Shown one piece after another: positions 8,216-17,843 of a DNA stretch of 64,000 nucleotides (position 1 is its first letter; every line of letters begins with the position of its first letter). The notes under the pieces are model-generated. The model was not told where the DNA came from, did not search any database, and saw only the letters and a program-made list of their open reading frames with translations. Origin of the DNA: Candidatus Sulfotelmatobacter sp. (lineage in GTDB: Bacteria > Vulcanimicrobiota > Vulcanimicrobiia > Vulcanimicrobiales > Vulcanimicrobiaceae); NCBI GenBank assembly GCA_035504415.1, contig DATJRY010000005.1:124001-188000 (forward strand), in the 5' to 3' direction. The translations under genes and the position numbers were made by a program.

Positions 8216-9467
8216 CGAACGGTTCGCCCGCGCGGATCGCGAACGCGACGGCCGCACCGATCGGCAACAACAGCACCGAGGCCGCGAACGGCAGCGTCCA
8301 GCTGTGCGTTACGTCGATGACCGCGCCGAAGACGACCGGCGAGAGGATGCCCGCGATGCCGAAGCCGAGGTTCATCATCCCGCTGGCCGTCCCGGCATAG
8401 TCGGGTGCGATGCTCATCGCCGCGGACCAGATCGGAGCGACCACCAGCTCGGCACAGAAGAACGCGCAGCCCAGCGCGACCGTGACGGCCGTGAAGTCGT
8501 GCACGAACACGACGGGCACGAGAAAGACCGCCGCGCCGAGCAACCCGCCGACGATGACGTCGCGGCGCGCGCGCGTCACGTTCCCCGTGCGCACCAAGAG
8601 CAGGTCGCTCAGCGTCCCGCCGGCGACGTCGCCCAGCACCCCCGCCAACAGCACCGCGGACGCGAAGAGCGCCGCGTGCTGCACGTCGAGGTGGAAGTGC
8701 TTGAAAAAGAACGACGGCAGCCAGCTCAGGAAGACCCACAGCGTCCAGCCGTAGCAGAAGTCGACGACGGTCGCAGGCAGAATGCGGCGCGCGAGGCGCA
8801 GCCACGGCAGCTTCGGCCGTGCTTCACCCGACGCCGTCACGTTCGCATCCCGGCCCGGCCGCCGGAAGAACACGACCGCCAGGAGGGTCCAACTCAGGCT
8901 CAGGAGCGCGAAGCCGACGAACGTGAGCCGCCAGGAGACGAACAGGATCGCGAACGCCACCAGCGGCGGGGTCAGCGCGTTGGCGATGCGCGCGCACGCG
9001 TGCGTCGCGCCCTGCGCGAATCCCCACTGCTCGCGCGGCAGGTTCTCCGCCAGCGCTCGCGCCGCGGTCGGGAACACGGCACCCTCCCCGAAGCCCAGGC
9101 CGAAGCGTGCCAGCGCGAGAGCGGCCCCGGAGGTCACCAGGCCCGTCATCGCGGTCGCGAGCGAGACGATCGTGCCGGCGAAACCGAAGGTGCGGCGCAC
9201 GCCGAACCGGTCGCCGAACCACCCGCCGAAGACCTGGAACAGCGCGTACGGATACGCGAAGGCCGAGAAGGCCAGCCCCAGCACGACGTTGCTGAGCTTG
9301 AGGTCGTGCTGGATTAGCGGGGCCGCGGCGGCGATGTTGACCCGGTCGACGTAGAAGACCAGGTACATCGCGCACAGCACCAGCAGCACGCGATTGCCGC
9401 GCAGCGCGCCCTGCAGCGCACGCGCCGGCGCGAGCGGAACGGCCGCGTGCGATGCGAGCAGCCGCAT
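8184..9467 (-). CDS. MFS transporter, anion:cation symporter (ACS) type
   Basis: A 427-residue, 12-helix transporter. Helix 1 has FYVDRVNIAAAAPLI, the D-R-x-N pattern of ACS permeases (phthalate, glucarate, 4-hydroxyphenylacetate). GDRFGVRRTF is motif A. It starts 3 bases after the stop of the TauD dioxygenase gene, so it is the last gene of a chemoreceptor-dioxygenase-transporter operon. The natural inference is proton-driven uptake of the organic anion oxidised by the dioxygenase, analogous to transporters beside tfdA or tauD genes. The 3' end overlaps the convergent DHA2 gene by 32 bases. Confidence 0.88.
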   Translation of the reverse strand: MRLLASHAAVPLAPARALQGALRGNRVLLVLCAMYLVFYVDRVNIAAAAPLIQHDLKLSNVVLGLAFSAFAYPYALFQVFGGWFGDRFGVRRTFGFAGTIVSLATAMTGLVTSGAALALARFGLGFGEGAVFPTAARALAENLPREQWGFAQGATHACARIANALTPPLVAFAILFVSWRLTFVGFALLSLSWTLLAVVFFRRPGRDANVTASGEARPKLPWLRLARRILPATVVDFCYGWTLWVFLSWLPSFFFKHFHLDVQHAALFASAVLLAGVLGDVAGGTLSDLLLVRTGNVTRARRDVIVGGLLGAAVFLVPVVFVHDFTAVTVALGCAFFCAELVVAPIWSAAMSIAPDYAGTASGMMNLGFGIAGILSPVVFGAVIDVTHSWTLPFAASVLLLPIGAAVAFAIRAGEPFVMPASAPRAR

Positions 9468-9470
9468 CGC

Positions 9471-10331
9471 TCAGGCCGCCGGACGCGTCGTGCCGCTGAT
9501 CTGCGTGCGACGCAGCAGCCGGCGCGCGTTCGCGTCGAACGGCTCGCGGCGGTGCATCGTACAGCGGTTGTCCCACAGCACGACGTCGCCGACGCGCCAG
9601 CGGTGGCGCCAGGCGTGCGCGGTCGCGTTCGCCCAGAGCGCATCGAGCAGCGCCTCGGACTCGTCGACCGAGAGGTCGTCGATGTAGGCGTTCCGCCGTC
9701 GTCCGAGATACAGCACCGGCCGACCGGTCTCCGGATGCGTGCAGATGACCGGGTGGCTCGCTCCCGGGGAACGCCGCGGATCGTCGGTCGCCGCCACGCC
9801 CAACCGCACGTCGCCGGCGCTGGTGTACGTGCCGTCGTGCTTGATGGTGCGCCCGCGCACCAGTTCGCGCAGCGCGGGCGAGAGCTCGTCGTATGCCGCG
9901 TACATCGAGCAGAACGAGGTGTCGCCGCCGGCCGGCGGGACCTCGAGCGCGTACAGGATGCTCGCCTTCGGGGGCATCGGCAGGTACGACATGTCCGTAT
10001 GCCAGGCCGCTTCGCCGGCGCCCAGGCTGCCGATCGGCTTCCCGTCGTCACCCAGGATGTTCGAGACGACGTAGATCTCGGGGTAGCCGTCGACGAAACG
10101 CCGCCCGGTTTCGAGCACCGGCGCCTCGTCGAGCGAGCCCAGCCGCCGGCTGAACGCCGCGAACTCCGCGTCGCTGAGGTGCTGATCGCGAACGAGCAGC
10201 ACTTGATGCCGCAGCCACGCGTCGTGGATCACCGCGAACGACGCGTCGTCGAGCCGAGCCAGATCGACGCCGCGCACCTGCGCGCCCAGCGCCGCGCCGG
10301 TGGGCTCGATCGCCAGCACCGCGGTGCTCAC
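9471..10331 (-). CDS. TauD/TfdA-family Fe(II)/2-oxoglutarate dioxygenase
   Basis: A 286-residue cytosolic oxygenase. The facial triad is visible: His111 and Asp113 in WHTDMSY, and His260 in [13 protein letters not shown]. Arg274/275 in RRTQI would bind the 2-oxoglutarate carboxylate. The family hydroxylates taurine, other sulfonates, alkylsulfates, 2,4-D or related acids; sequence alone does not choose among them. The GTG start overlaps the stop of the chemoreceptor gene in a GTGA junction, and the stop lies 3 bases before an ACS transporter. The cluster would sense, import and oxidise one organic acid. Confidence 0.9.
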   Translation of the reverse strand: MSTAVLAIEPTGAALGAQVRGVDLARLDDASFAVIHDAWLRHQVLLVRDQHLSDAEFAAFSRRLGSLDEAPVLETGRRFVDGYPEIYVVSNILGDDGKPIGSLGAGEAAWHTDMSYLPMPPKASILYALEVPPAGGDTSFCSMYAAYDELSPALRELVRGRTIKHDGTYTSAGDVRLGVAATDDPRRSPGASHPVICTHPETGRPVLYLGRRRNAYIDDLSVDESEALLDALWANATAHAWRHRWRVGDVVLWDNRCTMHRREPFDANARRLLRRTQISGTTRPAA

Positions 10332-12424
10332 AGCGAGGCCGCCAGCGAGAGCTTGGCGAGGGCCGAGACCGGACGCCGTTCGACGACCGGCAACGGTGCC
10401 GGCGGCTCGGCCGGAGCGGAGCCGACCGTGAACTGCGCGAGCAGCGCGTCGAGCCGCTCGGCCTGGTCGCGGAGCGCGCGCGCCGTCGCGTCGATCTCCT
10501 GGATGCCCGCCGCGAGTTCGTTGGTCGCGTTCGCCGCCTGGCGCGCGGCCGCGGCGTTCTCTTCCGCCGTCACCGCGACCGGGACCATCGCCTCGGTGAT
10601 CTCCTTGGTCGAGGACTTCATCTGGCTCGCCGCCGCCGCGCTCTCCTCGACCGCGAGCGACGTATCGCTGATGTTCTCGGCCGCCACGCTCGACGCCGAG
10701 CGCATCTCCATGGCCTTCCCGGCCAGATCGCCGGCGACGTCGTTCGCCGCCGCGATCGCGGCGCCGAGCGAGAGCAACGCCGATTCGGCGCGGTCGGCGA
10801 CGTCGAGCCCGCGCCCCATCGACTCGCCCGAGGTCTCCATCGCGCTCGACGCGGCGACCGTCTCGCGCCGGATCGCGCCGAGGATGTCGCTGATCTCCTT
10901 GGTCGCACGCGAGCTGCGCTCGGCCAGCTTGCGCACCTCGTCGGCGACGACTGCGAAGCCGCGGCCTTGCTCCCCGGCACGGGCCGCTTCGATCGCCGCG
11001 TTGAGCGCGAGCAAGTTGGTCTGGTCCGCGATCTCCTCGATCGTCCGCACGATCGTCTCGACTTCCAGCGAACGTTCTTCGAGCGCGGCGATCGCGCTCG
11101 CGGCGCGTCCGGAGACGTCGCGCAAGTGGTGCATCGCCGTCCGCGTTTCGCCGACCGAGTCGCTGCCCGTGCGCGCCTCGCCCGCCGCCTCGCGAGTCGA
11201 GGACTCCAGCGCGACGCCATGGTTGCTGAGCGCTTCGATGCCGGCGTCGAGCACGGTGATGGATCCCGCGATGCGCTGGATTGAGGCAGCCTGGTCGCCG
11301 GCGCCAGCGGCGACGCCTTCGGCCGCGCGCGAGATCTGCTCGACGGCCGAGGTCGCCCGCGCGATGCGTTCGGCCTGGTCCTTCGCGCCGGTCGCGACGT
11401 TGTCGACGGCGTGTGCGATCTGCTCGACCGCCATCGCCGCCTGGTTCGCCGAGCTCGACGCCTGATCGCTCGCGAGCGCGAGGTTCTTCGAGGCGAGGCT
11501 CACCCCGCCGATCAGCGTGCTCAGACGGCCCAGACCCGTGCCGAGCTCCGCCTCGATCGACGAGAGACCGTCCGCGAGGTCGTTGTAGCTGCGCACCAGG
11601 TCGCCGATCTCGTCGTCGCCGGCGCGATCGAGATGCGCGGCGCTCATCGCGAACACCGAGCGGAAATCGCCGCCCGCCATCCGTGAGAGCGCGTTCGCGA
11701 GGGCGCGGAAATCGCTGGCGACCATCTGCCGCAGCGCCGCCGAGACGTTCCCCAGCCGACGTGTGACGCGGCGCACCAACGCGGTCGTGACCGCGACCGT
11801 GATTCCGATCGTGACCAGTCCGACCGCGATCATCAGCAGCGTCAGCGTGCGGATGAGCGTCTCGAACGACGTGGCGGCCTGCTGGCGCGCCGCATCGGCG
11901 TCGGCGATCAAGTTCGTCACGCGCTTGTCCAGATCGTTGCCGGTGGCGACGTTGGCCTTCACCGAGTAGAACGGCGCTTTCGCCGCGCCGGTCTTCACGC
12001 CGTGATACGAGTCGAGCACGGCCTGCGCGTTCTGCTTGACCATGCGCATCAAGTTGTTGCTGCGCCAGTCCATGGTATGGACTTCCTGGTCGATGATCCG
12101 CACGTGCTCGGCCCCGCCGGGCACGACGGCGGCGTGATCGGCGAGGTATTGCAAATCACGGTACGCGGCCCGCATCGCCTTGTGCTGGACGGCGATGTGC
12201 GCCGGCTTGACGATCAGGACATAGCCGCGCACGCCGTACCGCGAGAGCACGACGTTGTACTCGACGTCGCGGACGGTCGTGTAGAAGCGCGACGTCTCCA
12301 TGATCTGCTGCTCGGAGGCACGCAGGCTCGCGAAACCCGCGATGACCGCGCACGAGACAATCGCCAGAGCGACGATCGGGATCGCGGCGCTGGCCGCGAT
12401 CTGGAATCCAAGACGAATTTTCAT
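10328..12424 (-). CDS. methyl-accepting chemotaxis protein
   Basis: A 698-residue transmembrane chemoreceptor. Helix 1 is at residues 8-32, then a helical periplasmic sensor of about 160 residues (4-helix-bundle-like) and helix 2 at about 193-217. A HAMP region and a long coiled-coil signalling domain follow, with the conserved hairpin [37 protein letters not shown] near residues 459-500. The protein ends without a CheR-binding pentapeptide. ATG 12424 (MKIRLGF) was chosen; GTG 12460 has a better GAGG but adds 12 polar residues before helix 1. It is the first gene of the operon with the TauD dioxygenase and ACS transporter. Confidence 0.93.
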   Translation of the reverse strand: MKIRLGFQIAASAAIPIVALAIVSCAVIAGFASLRASEQQIMETSRFYTTVRDVEYNVVLSRYGVRGYVLIVKPAHIAVQHKAMRAAYRDLQYLADHAAVVPGGAEHVRIIDQEVHTMDWRSNNLMRMVKQNAQAVLDSYHGVKTGAAKAPFYSVKANVATGNDLDKRVTNLIADADAARQQAATSFETLIRTLTLLMIAVGLVTIGITVAVTTALVRRVTRRLGNVSAALRQMVASDFRALANALSRMAGGDFRSVFAMSAAHLDRAGDDEIGDLVRSYNDLADGLSSIEAELGTGLGRLSTLIGGVSLASKNLALASDQASSSANQAAMAVEQIAHAVDNVATGAKDQAERIARATSAVEQISRAAEGVAAGAGDQAASIQRIAGSITVLDAGIEALSNHGVALESSTREAAGEARTGSDSVGETRTAMHHLRDVSGRAASAIAALEERSLEVETIVRTIEEIADQTNLLALNAAIEAARAGEQGRGFAVVADEVRKLAERSSRATKEISDILGAIRRETVAASSAMETSGESMGRGLDVADRAESALLSLGAAIAAANDVAGDLAGKAMEMRSASSVAAENISDTSLAVEESAAAASQMKSSTKEITEAMVPVAVTAEENAAAARQAANATNELAAGIQEIDATARALRDQAERLDALLAQFTVGSAPAEPPAPLPVVERRPVSALAKLSLAASL

Positions 12425-12488
12425 CGGGGCACACCCACAGGCCGTCCGAGGCGAGTCCACTGTGCCTCGGTTACCTAGGGTGTCGTCC

Positions 12489-12515
12489 GGATGATTCGTA
12501 AAGTTTAGGTCATCC
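12489..12515. promoter_or_regulatory. inverted repeat upstream of the chemoreceptor operon
   Basis: GGATGA (12489-12494) and TCATCC (12510-12515) are 6-base arms around a 15-base AT-rich spacer, in the only AT-rich patch of the 110-base gap before the chemoreceptor gene. It could be an operator or part of the promoter region. Confidence 0.3.
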
Positions 12516-12535
12516 CCACGACCGGGCCGGGCCCC

Positions 12536-12736
12536 CTACTTGCCGACGACCACCGACGTCGGATTCACGCTCAGCGTGACCGTATCGCCCTCGCCGATCT
12601 TCAGGCGCTCGAACGCCGAGGTCGGGATCGCGGCGGCCGCGGTCGCGGGCTCGATCGCGACTTCGATCTCCGTCATGACGGAGCCGACGCGAACGGAGAG
12701 GACCTTGCCCTTCAGGCTGCGCGCACTCGTGTCCAT
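12536..12736 (-). CDS. small TOBE (Mop-like) domain protein
   Basis: A 66-residue protein beginning MDTSARSLKGKVLSVRVGSVMTEIEV and ending LKIGEGDTVTLSVNPTSVVVGK. This is a single TOBE/Mop fold of the kind that binds molybdate or tungstate in molbindins, ModE and ModC. GAGGGTGG lies seven bases before the ATG at 12736. Molbindins oligomerise and store or buffer molybdate in the cytosol. No modABC genes are nearby. Canonical Mop proteins have a MSxRNxLKGxV start; here SARSLKGKV is close. The ligand is inferred from the family. Confidence 0.75.
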   Translation of the reverse strand: MDTSARSLKGKVLSVRVGSVMTEIEVAIEPATAAAAIPTSAFERLKIGEGDTVTLSVNPTSVVVGK

Positions 12737-12904
12737 TCCACCACCCTCACAAGAGAACCAGAGCGTTGAGTCCCGCCGGTTCGCTGGACCGGCCGCGCGC
12801 CCTTCTGACTCCTTTCCGGAGCCCGCGCTAGCCTGGACGCGGTGCAGGACGACGCTCGAGCACCGGCGGCAGGCGATTCGGCAGCCGAACGGGGAGAAAA
12901 CGCG

Positions 12905-13594
12905 GTGCTGTGTCCGCGCATCGCCGTCATCGACGACGAGGGCAATTTGCGCGCCGCGCTCGAGAGCGGTCTGCGCACGCGCGGCTTCGAGGTCCGCTCC
13001 GCGCCGGACGCCGCCCGAGGCGCCGAGCTGGTGCGCGCCTGGCGTCCCGACGCGATCGTGCTGGACGTCATGATGCCGGGCACCGACGGGCTCTCCCTCA
13101 TCCCCGCGCTGCGCCGCATCACCGAGGCGCCGATCCTGCTCTTGAGCGCTCGCGGGGACGTCGAGACCCGGGTGGAGGGGCTCGAGCGCGGCGCCGACGA
13201 TTATCTCGGCAAGCCGTTCGCCTTCGACGAGCTGGTGGCGCGGCTCCGCGGCGCGCTGCGACGGCCGCGCCTGGAGCTGCCCGAGCGCATCGCCTACGCG
13301 GACGTCGAGGTCGACCTGACGCTGCGCACGGTCGTGCGCGGGGGGCACCCGATCCCGCAGCTCTCGCGCTACGAGTTCGACCTGTTCGTCACGCTGCTGC
13401 GCCAGCCGCGCCGCGTCTTCACCCGCGAGCAGCTGCTCGACCTGGTCTGGGGAACGCAGAGCGAGACGACCGTCGCCAGCGTCGAGCGCTTCGTCTCGTA
13501 TCTGCGCGCGAAGGTCGACGCCGGCTTCGCCGAGCCGTTGATCCACACGGTGCGCGGGGTCGGGTACTGCGTGCGCGCCGCGTCGGCGACGTGA
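12905..13594 (+). CDS. OmpR-family response regulator
   Basis: A 229-residue regulator. The receiver has Asp10/Asp11, phosphoacceptor Asp54 (VLDVMMPGTDG) and Lys103 (DDYLGKPF). The winged-helix effector runs from about residue 130 to the end (LSRYEFDLFVTLLRQP..., IHTVRGVGYCV). GTG 12905 was chosen because GGGGAG sits 8 bases upstream and the protein then starts with the receiver's first strand; an upstream GTG at 12842 would add an Ala-rich tail. The stop overlaps the kinase GTG in GTGA. A short palindrome, TTCGG-CAG-CCGAA (12877-12889), precedes the ribosome site and might be an autoregulatory operator. Confidence 0.93.
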   Translation: MLCPRIAVIDDEGNLRAALESGLRTRGFEVRSAPDAARGAELVRAWRPDAIVLDVMMPGTDGLSLIPALRRITEAPILLLSARGDVETRVEGLERGADDYLGKPFAFDELVARLRGALRRPRLELPERIAYADVEVDLTLRTVVRGGHPIPQLSRYEFDLFVTLLRQPRRVFTREQLLDLVWGTQSETTVASVERFVSYLRAKVDAGFAEPLIHTVRGVGYCVRAASAT

Positions 13595-14928
13595 CCGGCT
13601 TCGCCCGCCTCTTCGCCCGCTACTATCTGCGGCTCGCGCTGCTGCTGGTGGCGGTCTTCGGCGCCGTCTCGTTCGGCGGCTCGGTCCTCTTTCGCGAGCA
13701 TGACATCAGCGCCGAGATCGCCTGGACCTCGCAGCGCGCCGCTGCGCGGATGAGCGAGGAGCTGGCGCGTGGCGTCCCGTTCCGCACCGCCGCCGCACGG
13801 ATCGTCGCCGACTACACGCACCCGCCGGTCACGATCGGCGTCTACGGCCGCGACGGTTCACTCGTCGCCGGCAACGTCGCGGCGCCGACCCTTCCCGGCG
13901 CCTATTCGAACGTCATGCAGACCACGGCGGCGGGTGGCACGGTCGTCGTCAGCGTCGATCGCGCGCATCTCGTGCACGACGCGCGGATCTACTTTGCCGT
14001 GCTCGTGCCGACGTTGGCGCTGACGGTCGCGCTCTGCTACGTGCTCGCCGGCGCGCTGGCGCGCCGGGCAGTGCGTCCGCTCGACGCCTTGCGCGGTCGC
14101 CTGCTCCAGCTGGCAGCGGGCGAAGCCGCGCCCGCACCGGTCGAGACCTGGGGCAGCGCGCGCGAGATCGCCGAGGTCGGCCAAGCCTACAACGCGGCGG
14201 CGGAAACGATCCGCCGTGCGCGCGACGTCGAAGCGCACGGCGAAGAACGCATGCGGCGCTTCGTCGCCGACGCCGGACACGAGCTGCGCACGCCGCTGAC
14301 CGTCATCATGGCGTACGCCGAGATCCTCGGCGGCTCGGCCGCCGGCGACCCGACCGCCGCCCAGGCCGTCGCCGCGATTCGCGACGAGGGTGCGCGCATG
14401 CGCGCCCTCGTCGACAAGCTGATCCTGCTCGCGCGCCTGGAGACGCCGGTCGCGCCGGCGCCGACGCGCCCCGTCAACCTGACGCTGCTCGCCGAACAGC
14501 TGCGCGACGGGCTACGACCGCTCGCCGGCGAGCGTCTGCGCGTGCGTGCGACGGCCGACCATCTCGTCGACGGCGATGAGGACGAGCTGCGCGACGCGCT
14601 CGGCGCGATCGTCGAGAACGCGCTCGTCTACGCGCCCAAAGGCCCGGTCGAGATCGCGCTCGACCGCGAGGGAGAGAACGGCGGCACGATCGTGGTCACC
14701 GTCCGGGACCGCGGCCCCGGCTTCGCGCCCGACGAGACCGAACGCGTCTTCCAACGCTTCTACCGCGGCCGCGACCACGGCCGCGCCCCCGACGGCTCGG
14801 GCCTCGGCCTCGCGATCGCGCGCCGCGCCGTCGAGCGTGCGGGCGGCACGATCGCCGCGCGCACGCGACCCGAAGGCGGCGCCGCCGTCGAGCTGCGTCT
14901 CACCGCACTCGGCGCCGCGATCGACTGA
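13591..14928 (+). CDS. membrane sensor histidine kinase
   Basis: A 445-residue partner of the preceding regulator. Two membrane helices (about residues 8-28 and 135-158) bracket a periplasmic sensor of about 100 residues. HAMP follows, then the H-box with phospho-His near 230 (DAGHELRTPLTV), N-box near 341 (ENALVYAP), G1 DRGPGF near 373 and G2 GSGLGLAIA near 403. It is translationally coupled to the response regulator gene by a 4-base overlap. The stimulus is unknown. The overall form is that of TcrY/BaeS-type envelope sensors. Confidence 0.93.
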   Translation: MTGFARLFARYYLRLALLLVAVFGAVSFGGSVLFREHDISAEIAWTSQRAAARMSEELARGVPFRTAAARIVADYTHPPVTIGVYGRDGSLVAGNVAAPTLPGAYSNVMQTTAAGGTVVVSVDRAHLVHDARIYFAVLVPTLALTVALCYVLAGALARRAVRPLDALRGRLLQLAAGEAAPAPVETWGSAREIAEVGQAYNAAAETIRRARDVEAHGEERMRRFVADAGHELRTPLTVIMAYAEILGGSAAGDPTAAQAVAAIRDEGARMRALVDKLILLARLETPVAPAPTRPVNLTLLAEQLRDGLRPLAGERLRVRATADHLVDGDEDELRDALGAIVENALVYAPKGPVEIALDREGENGGTIVVTVRDRGPGFAPDETERVFQRFYRGRDHGRAPDGSGLGLAIARRAVERAGGTIAARTRPEGGAAVELRLTALGAAID

Positions 14929-14936
14929 CGGCGCCG

Positions 14937-16553
14937 CTACGGCACGACAGCGATGCCGGTCGCTGCGGCGGTGTCGGCGCTGGGAAACGATCGAACGAGG
15001 TTGCCGTTCTCGTCGAACACGTGCATGATCGCATCTACTGGGTCGGCCTCGTAGAGCAACCCGTTGTCGGGGTCGTACGCCAGCTTGACGTATTGTGCCG
15101 GAAGTCCCGGGAACGTACCCGACAGGGTTTGACGGTTGCCTTCCGCGTCGAAGGCCCAGAGCGTCTGCGCGTCGGGGGCGTCGACGTAGATGAAGCCGTT
15201 GGCGGAGTCATACGCGATCCCGCCTGGTCTGTAGGGGATCGTGAAGCCGGGGAAACCGCCGGTGAGGGTCTGCTTGTTGCCCTGCCCGTCGTACGCGGTC
15301 ACGGCATTCGCAGTCGCCACATTCGCCGCCACGTACAGGAAGCCGTTCGCGGCGTCGTACGTCATCCCGGTGACGTCGCCCGTCACGGTGATCGGCGATG
15401 CCAGCGTCTGCTGATTCCCGTTCAGGTCGTATGCCGTCACCTCCGCGCTGTTGGCGATGTAGAGCCAACCATCGGCTGGATCGTCGATGATCGCGGTCGG
15501 GTTATTCGTGATACCGCCGAAGCTACCGGAGAGCGGGACGGCCAGCCCACCGAGCGTCGACGCGACGACGGCGGGCGGTCCGCCTTCGTACGTTGTCGCG
15601 TAGATCGTTCCGGCGCCGCTCGCGTAGGCGACGCCTTCGAGGCTGCCGCCGATGAGTCCGTCGACGGTCGACTTCAGGTTGCCGAACTCGTCGTACGCAG
15701 TGGCGCCGTTGACGGTGGAGATGACGATCGTCGCGCCGCCGGGTGGTGCGAGCGCGGCGGTCGTCGTGACGGCGCTCGCGCCGCTGGTCGCGGTCGGGGT
15801 CGCCGTCGCGGTCAGCGTGACCGACGCCGACTGCGCGTTCGACGTCAAGGTGAAGGCATTGGGGTTCGCGGTCGCCGGCCCGGTGACGGAGACTTGTGCC
15901 GGGGTGCTGCTCGTCAGCCCGACGGTCGGCGCGCCCGCGCCGAGGATCAGGTTCCCGTCGGCGTCGATCCCGTACACCGAGACCACCGCGCTCGCGTCGA
16001 TCTTCAGCGTGAACCCGCCGGTCGCGGTCGTCGTCAGCGCGGTGCTGCCGGAGAGGATCGCGACGCTGCTCGGCAGGCCGCCGAGCGTGAGCGAGATGCT
16101 GTTGGCCTGCCCTTCGACGATCGTCAGTGGCACGCTCTGTGCCGCCGAGAGCGCGTTCCCCGCGCCGCCGGTCTGGTCGTACGTCGTCAGCGTGAGATCG
16201 TAGCTGCCCGGCCCGAGCACCAGCGAGATGGTGCACACCGTGGAGGCCAACGTCGAACTGCAGCCGGTCGACGTCGGCGTCAAGTCGACGGTCATCGGAT
16301 AGCCGCTCACCTGCGTCCCGGTGCCTTGCACGGTGACGTCGATCGTCGCGCTCTGCGTCGCCGCCGACACGTACGCGGGCCGTTTCCGGCTCGCAGCGGT
16401 GCCGCTGTTCGCGTGCGGAATCGTGATCGTGACGCGCGCTTTCGCCGACGGCAGCGCGTGCGCGGGCGCAGGGACGCTACCGGAGCGGCCTGCGCATGCG
16501 GTCAGGACGGCGGCGGCCACGGCGAGCGCGGCGAGAGAACCCGGCTTCTTCAC
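14937..16553 (-). CDS. secreted lipoprotein: SPATQS-type N-module plus beta-propeller
   Basis: A 538-residue lipoprotein with signal MKKPGSLAALAVAAAVLTAC (lipobox LTAC). Residues about 40-160 carry a module with RPAYVSAATQSATIDVTV, DLTPTSTGCSSTLA, GPGSYDLTLTTYD and EGQANSISLTL. The same module occurs in the lipoprotein at 20968-22704. After a linker, about six repeats such as GMTYDAANGFLYVAANVATANAVTAYDGQGN resemble NHL/SMP-30 beta-propeller blades. It probably sits on the cell surface or periplasmic face. No enzyme motif was found. GTG start; the Shine-Dalgarno is weak. Convergent with the kinase gene 8 bases away. Confidence 0.82.
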   Translation of the reverse strand: MKKPGSLAALAVAAAVLTACAGRSGSVPAPAHALPSAKARVTITIPHANSGTAASRKRPAYVSAATQSATIDVTVQGTGTQVSGYPMTVDLTPTSTGCSSTLASTVCTISLVLGPGSYDLTLTTYDQTGGAGNALSAAQSVPLTIVEGQANSISLTLGGLPSSVAILSGSTALTTTATGGFTLKIDASAVVSVYGIDADGNLILGAGAPTVGLTSSTPAQVSVTGPATANPNAFTLTSNAQSASVTLTATATPTATSGASAVTTTAALAPPGGATIVISTVNGATAYDEFGNLKSTVDGLIGGSLEGVAYASGAGTIYATTYEGGPPAVVASTLGGLAVPLSGSFGGITNNPTAIIDDPADGWLYIANSAEVTAYDLNGNQQTLASPITVTGDVTGMTYDAANGFLYVAANVATANAVTAYDGQGNKQTLTGGFPGFTIPYRPGGIAYDSANGFIYVDAPDAQTLWAFDAEGNRQTLSGTFPGLPAQYVKLAYDPDNGLLYEADPVDAIMHVFDENGNLVRSFPSADTAAATGIAVVP

Positions 16554-16661
16554 GCCCCGACCCTACCGGGCCAGCCAGAAAAGAACCCGAAAGCCGCCGC
16601 CGGCGTCACGGGACGCTCACGCCGCGGTCACGAAGCCGCAACCTCCCCGAGGTAGCGTGGC

Positions 16662-17225
16662 ATGAGTGACATGGCCGACCTGGCACCGCGTCTTTTCACC
16701 GTCGACGAATACCACCGCATCGCCGATGCCGGTCTGTTCGCCGACGAGCGGGTCGAGCTGCTCGACGGCCTGATCGTCTCGATGAGCCCGATCGGCCAGC
16801 GCCACTGGCGACGCCACGCGACCATCTCGGCGTACCTCAACGAGGCAGTACGCGGCGCGGCGTTGATCGTTCCGCAAGGCTCGTTCCCACTCGGCAACCG
16901 CAACGAGCCCGAACCCGATATCGCGGTCCTCTCGCCGCACATCGACGAGTCGACGAAGGTCGAGCCGCGGCAAGACATCTACGCGATGATCGAGCTCTCC
17001 GAGACGTCGCTCGCCGTCGACCTCGGCTTCAAGCTGCGTCTCTACGCGCGCTTCGGCGTGCGAGACTATCTCGTCGTCGACCTCGCGGCGAACGTGCTGC
17101 TCCATCACAGCCAACCCGATGACCTCGGCTACCGCGACGTCGAACGTCTCGGCCCCGGCGCGACGTTCGCGCTGGCGCGCGTGCCCGAAATCGTGCTGCG
17201 CGCCGATCCGTTCCTCGCTCCCTGA
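16662..17225 (+). CDS. Uma2-family (DUF820) putative restriction-fold endonuclease
   Basis: A 187-residue protein with the Uma2 layout: FTVDEYHRIADAGLFADERVELLDGLIV at the N-terminus, then EPEPDIAVL near residue 87 and IELSETSLAVDLGFKLRLYARFGVRDYLVVDL near 110-140. The E-P-D, E-x-S and K residues correspond to a PD-(D/E)XK nuclease core. Uma2 proteins are abundant in cyanobacteria and other soil lineages and their biological role is unsettled. GAGG lies 10 bases before ATG 16662. It stands in front of a small operon of hypothetical genes. Confidence 0.85.
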   Translation: MSDMADLAPRLFTVDEYHRIADAGLFADERVELLDGLIVSMSPIGQRHWRRHATISAYLNEAVRGAALIVPQGSFPLGNRNEPEPDIAVLSPHIDESTKVEPRQDIYAMIELSETSLAVDLGFKLRLYARFGVRDYLVVDLAANVLLHHSQPDDLGYRDVERLGPGATFALARVPEIVLRADPFLAP

Positions 17226-17240
17226 GAACAGGACACGATC

Positions 17241-17429
17241 ATGAGCGACACCGCGAACCCCGAGATTCCCAACGACCGCGATCCGCTCGCGGAGATCGAG
17301 GACGACGACGACACCGTCGAGGGCGACGACGTCGCGCCACCGGTCGCGGGACCAGAGCTGCACCTCAACACGAACGACACCGATCCGACCGCGGGCGCGT
17401 CGGACATCGGCGGCCGCGCCGGCGATTGA
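17241..17429 (+). CDS. small acidic hypothetical protein
   Basis: A 62-residue, strongly acidic protein (IEDDDDTVEGDD), Pro- and Asn-rich, with no hydrophobic core; likely disordered. AGGA lies 9 bases before the ATG. It sits 15 bases after the Uma2 gene and 33 bases before the winged-helix gene, in the same direction. Family not recognised. Confidence 0.55.
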   Translation: MSDTANPEIPNDRDPLAEIEDDDDTVEGDDVAPPVAGPELHLNTNDTDPTAGASDIGGRAGD

Positions 17430-17462
17430 CGACCGGCGTCCGGCCCCGGTAGAACCACCGAC

Positions 17463-17843
17463 GTGGCGCGACTTCCCGAGGACGTCCGACGCTTCATCCG
17501 CGAGCGCATCGACTCCGTGGAGTTGCTCGACGTCCTGGCCTTGTTCCGAGCCGCGCCGGGTCGACCGTGGACGATCGACGAGCTGAGCGCGGAGCTGCGC
17601 AGCTCGCCGAACTCCATCGACCGCCGGATTGCACACCTGCGCCGTCATCGCTTGATCGTGTCGGCCGACGACCTGCACCGCTACCGGGCCTCGCCTGCCA
17701 CCGACGCGATCGTGGGACGGTTGCTCGCGCTCTACGTCGAACGGCGCACGAGCGTGATCGACGCGATCTTCTCGGCGCCGGCCGACCCGCTGCAATCCTT
17801 CTCCGACGCCTTCAAAGTGGGAGATCACGACGATGATCGCTGA
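17463..17843 (+). CDS. winged-helix domain hypothetical protein
   Basis: A 126-residue protein. Residues 18-80 (SVELLDVLALFRAAPGRPWTIDELSAELRSSPNSIDRRIAHLRRHRLIV) read as a compact winged helix-turn-helix. An Ala-rich helix follows (RLLALYVERRTSVIDAIFSA). GTG start without a clear ribosome site. Its end overlaps the next ATG (17833) by 11 bases, and two DUF5985 membrane proteins follow. It may be a regulator or a cytosolic partner of those membrane proteins; there is no direct evidence which. Confidence 0.65.
   Translation: MARLPEDVRRFIRERIDSVELLDVLALFRAAPGRPWTIDELSAELRSSPNSIDRRIAHLRRHRLIVSADDLHRYRASPATDAIVGRLLALYVERRTSVIDAIFSAPADPLQSFSDAFKVGDHDDDR

Noticed and set aside
12842-12904. Upstream GTG start of the response regulator
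   Set aside because: The start at 12905 has GGGGAG at ideal spacing and gives the normal family length.
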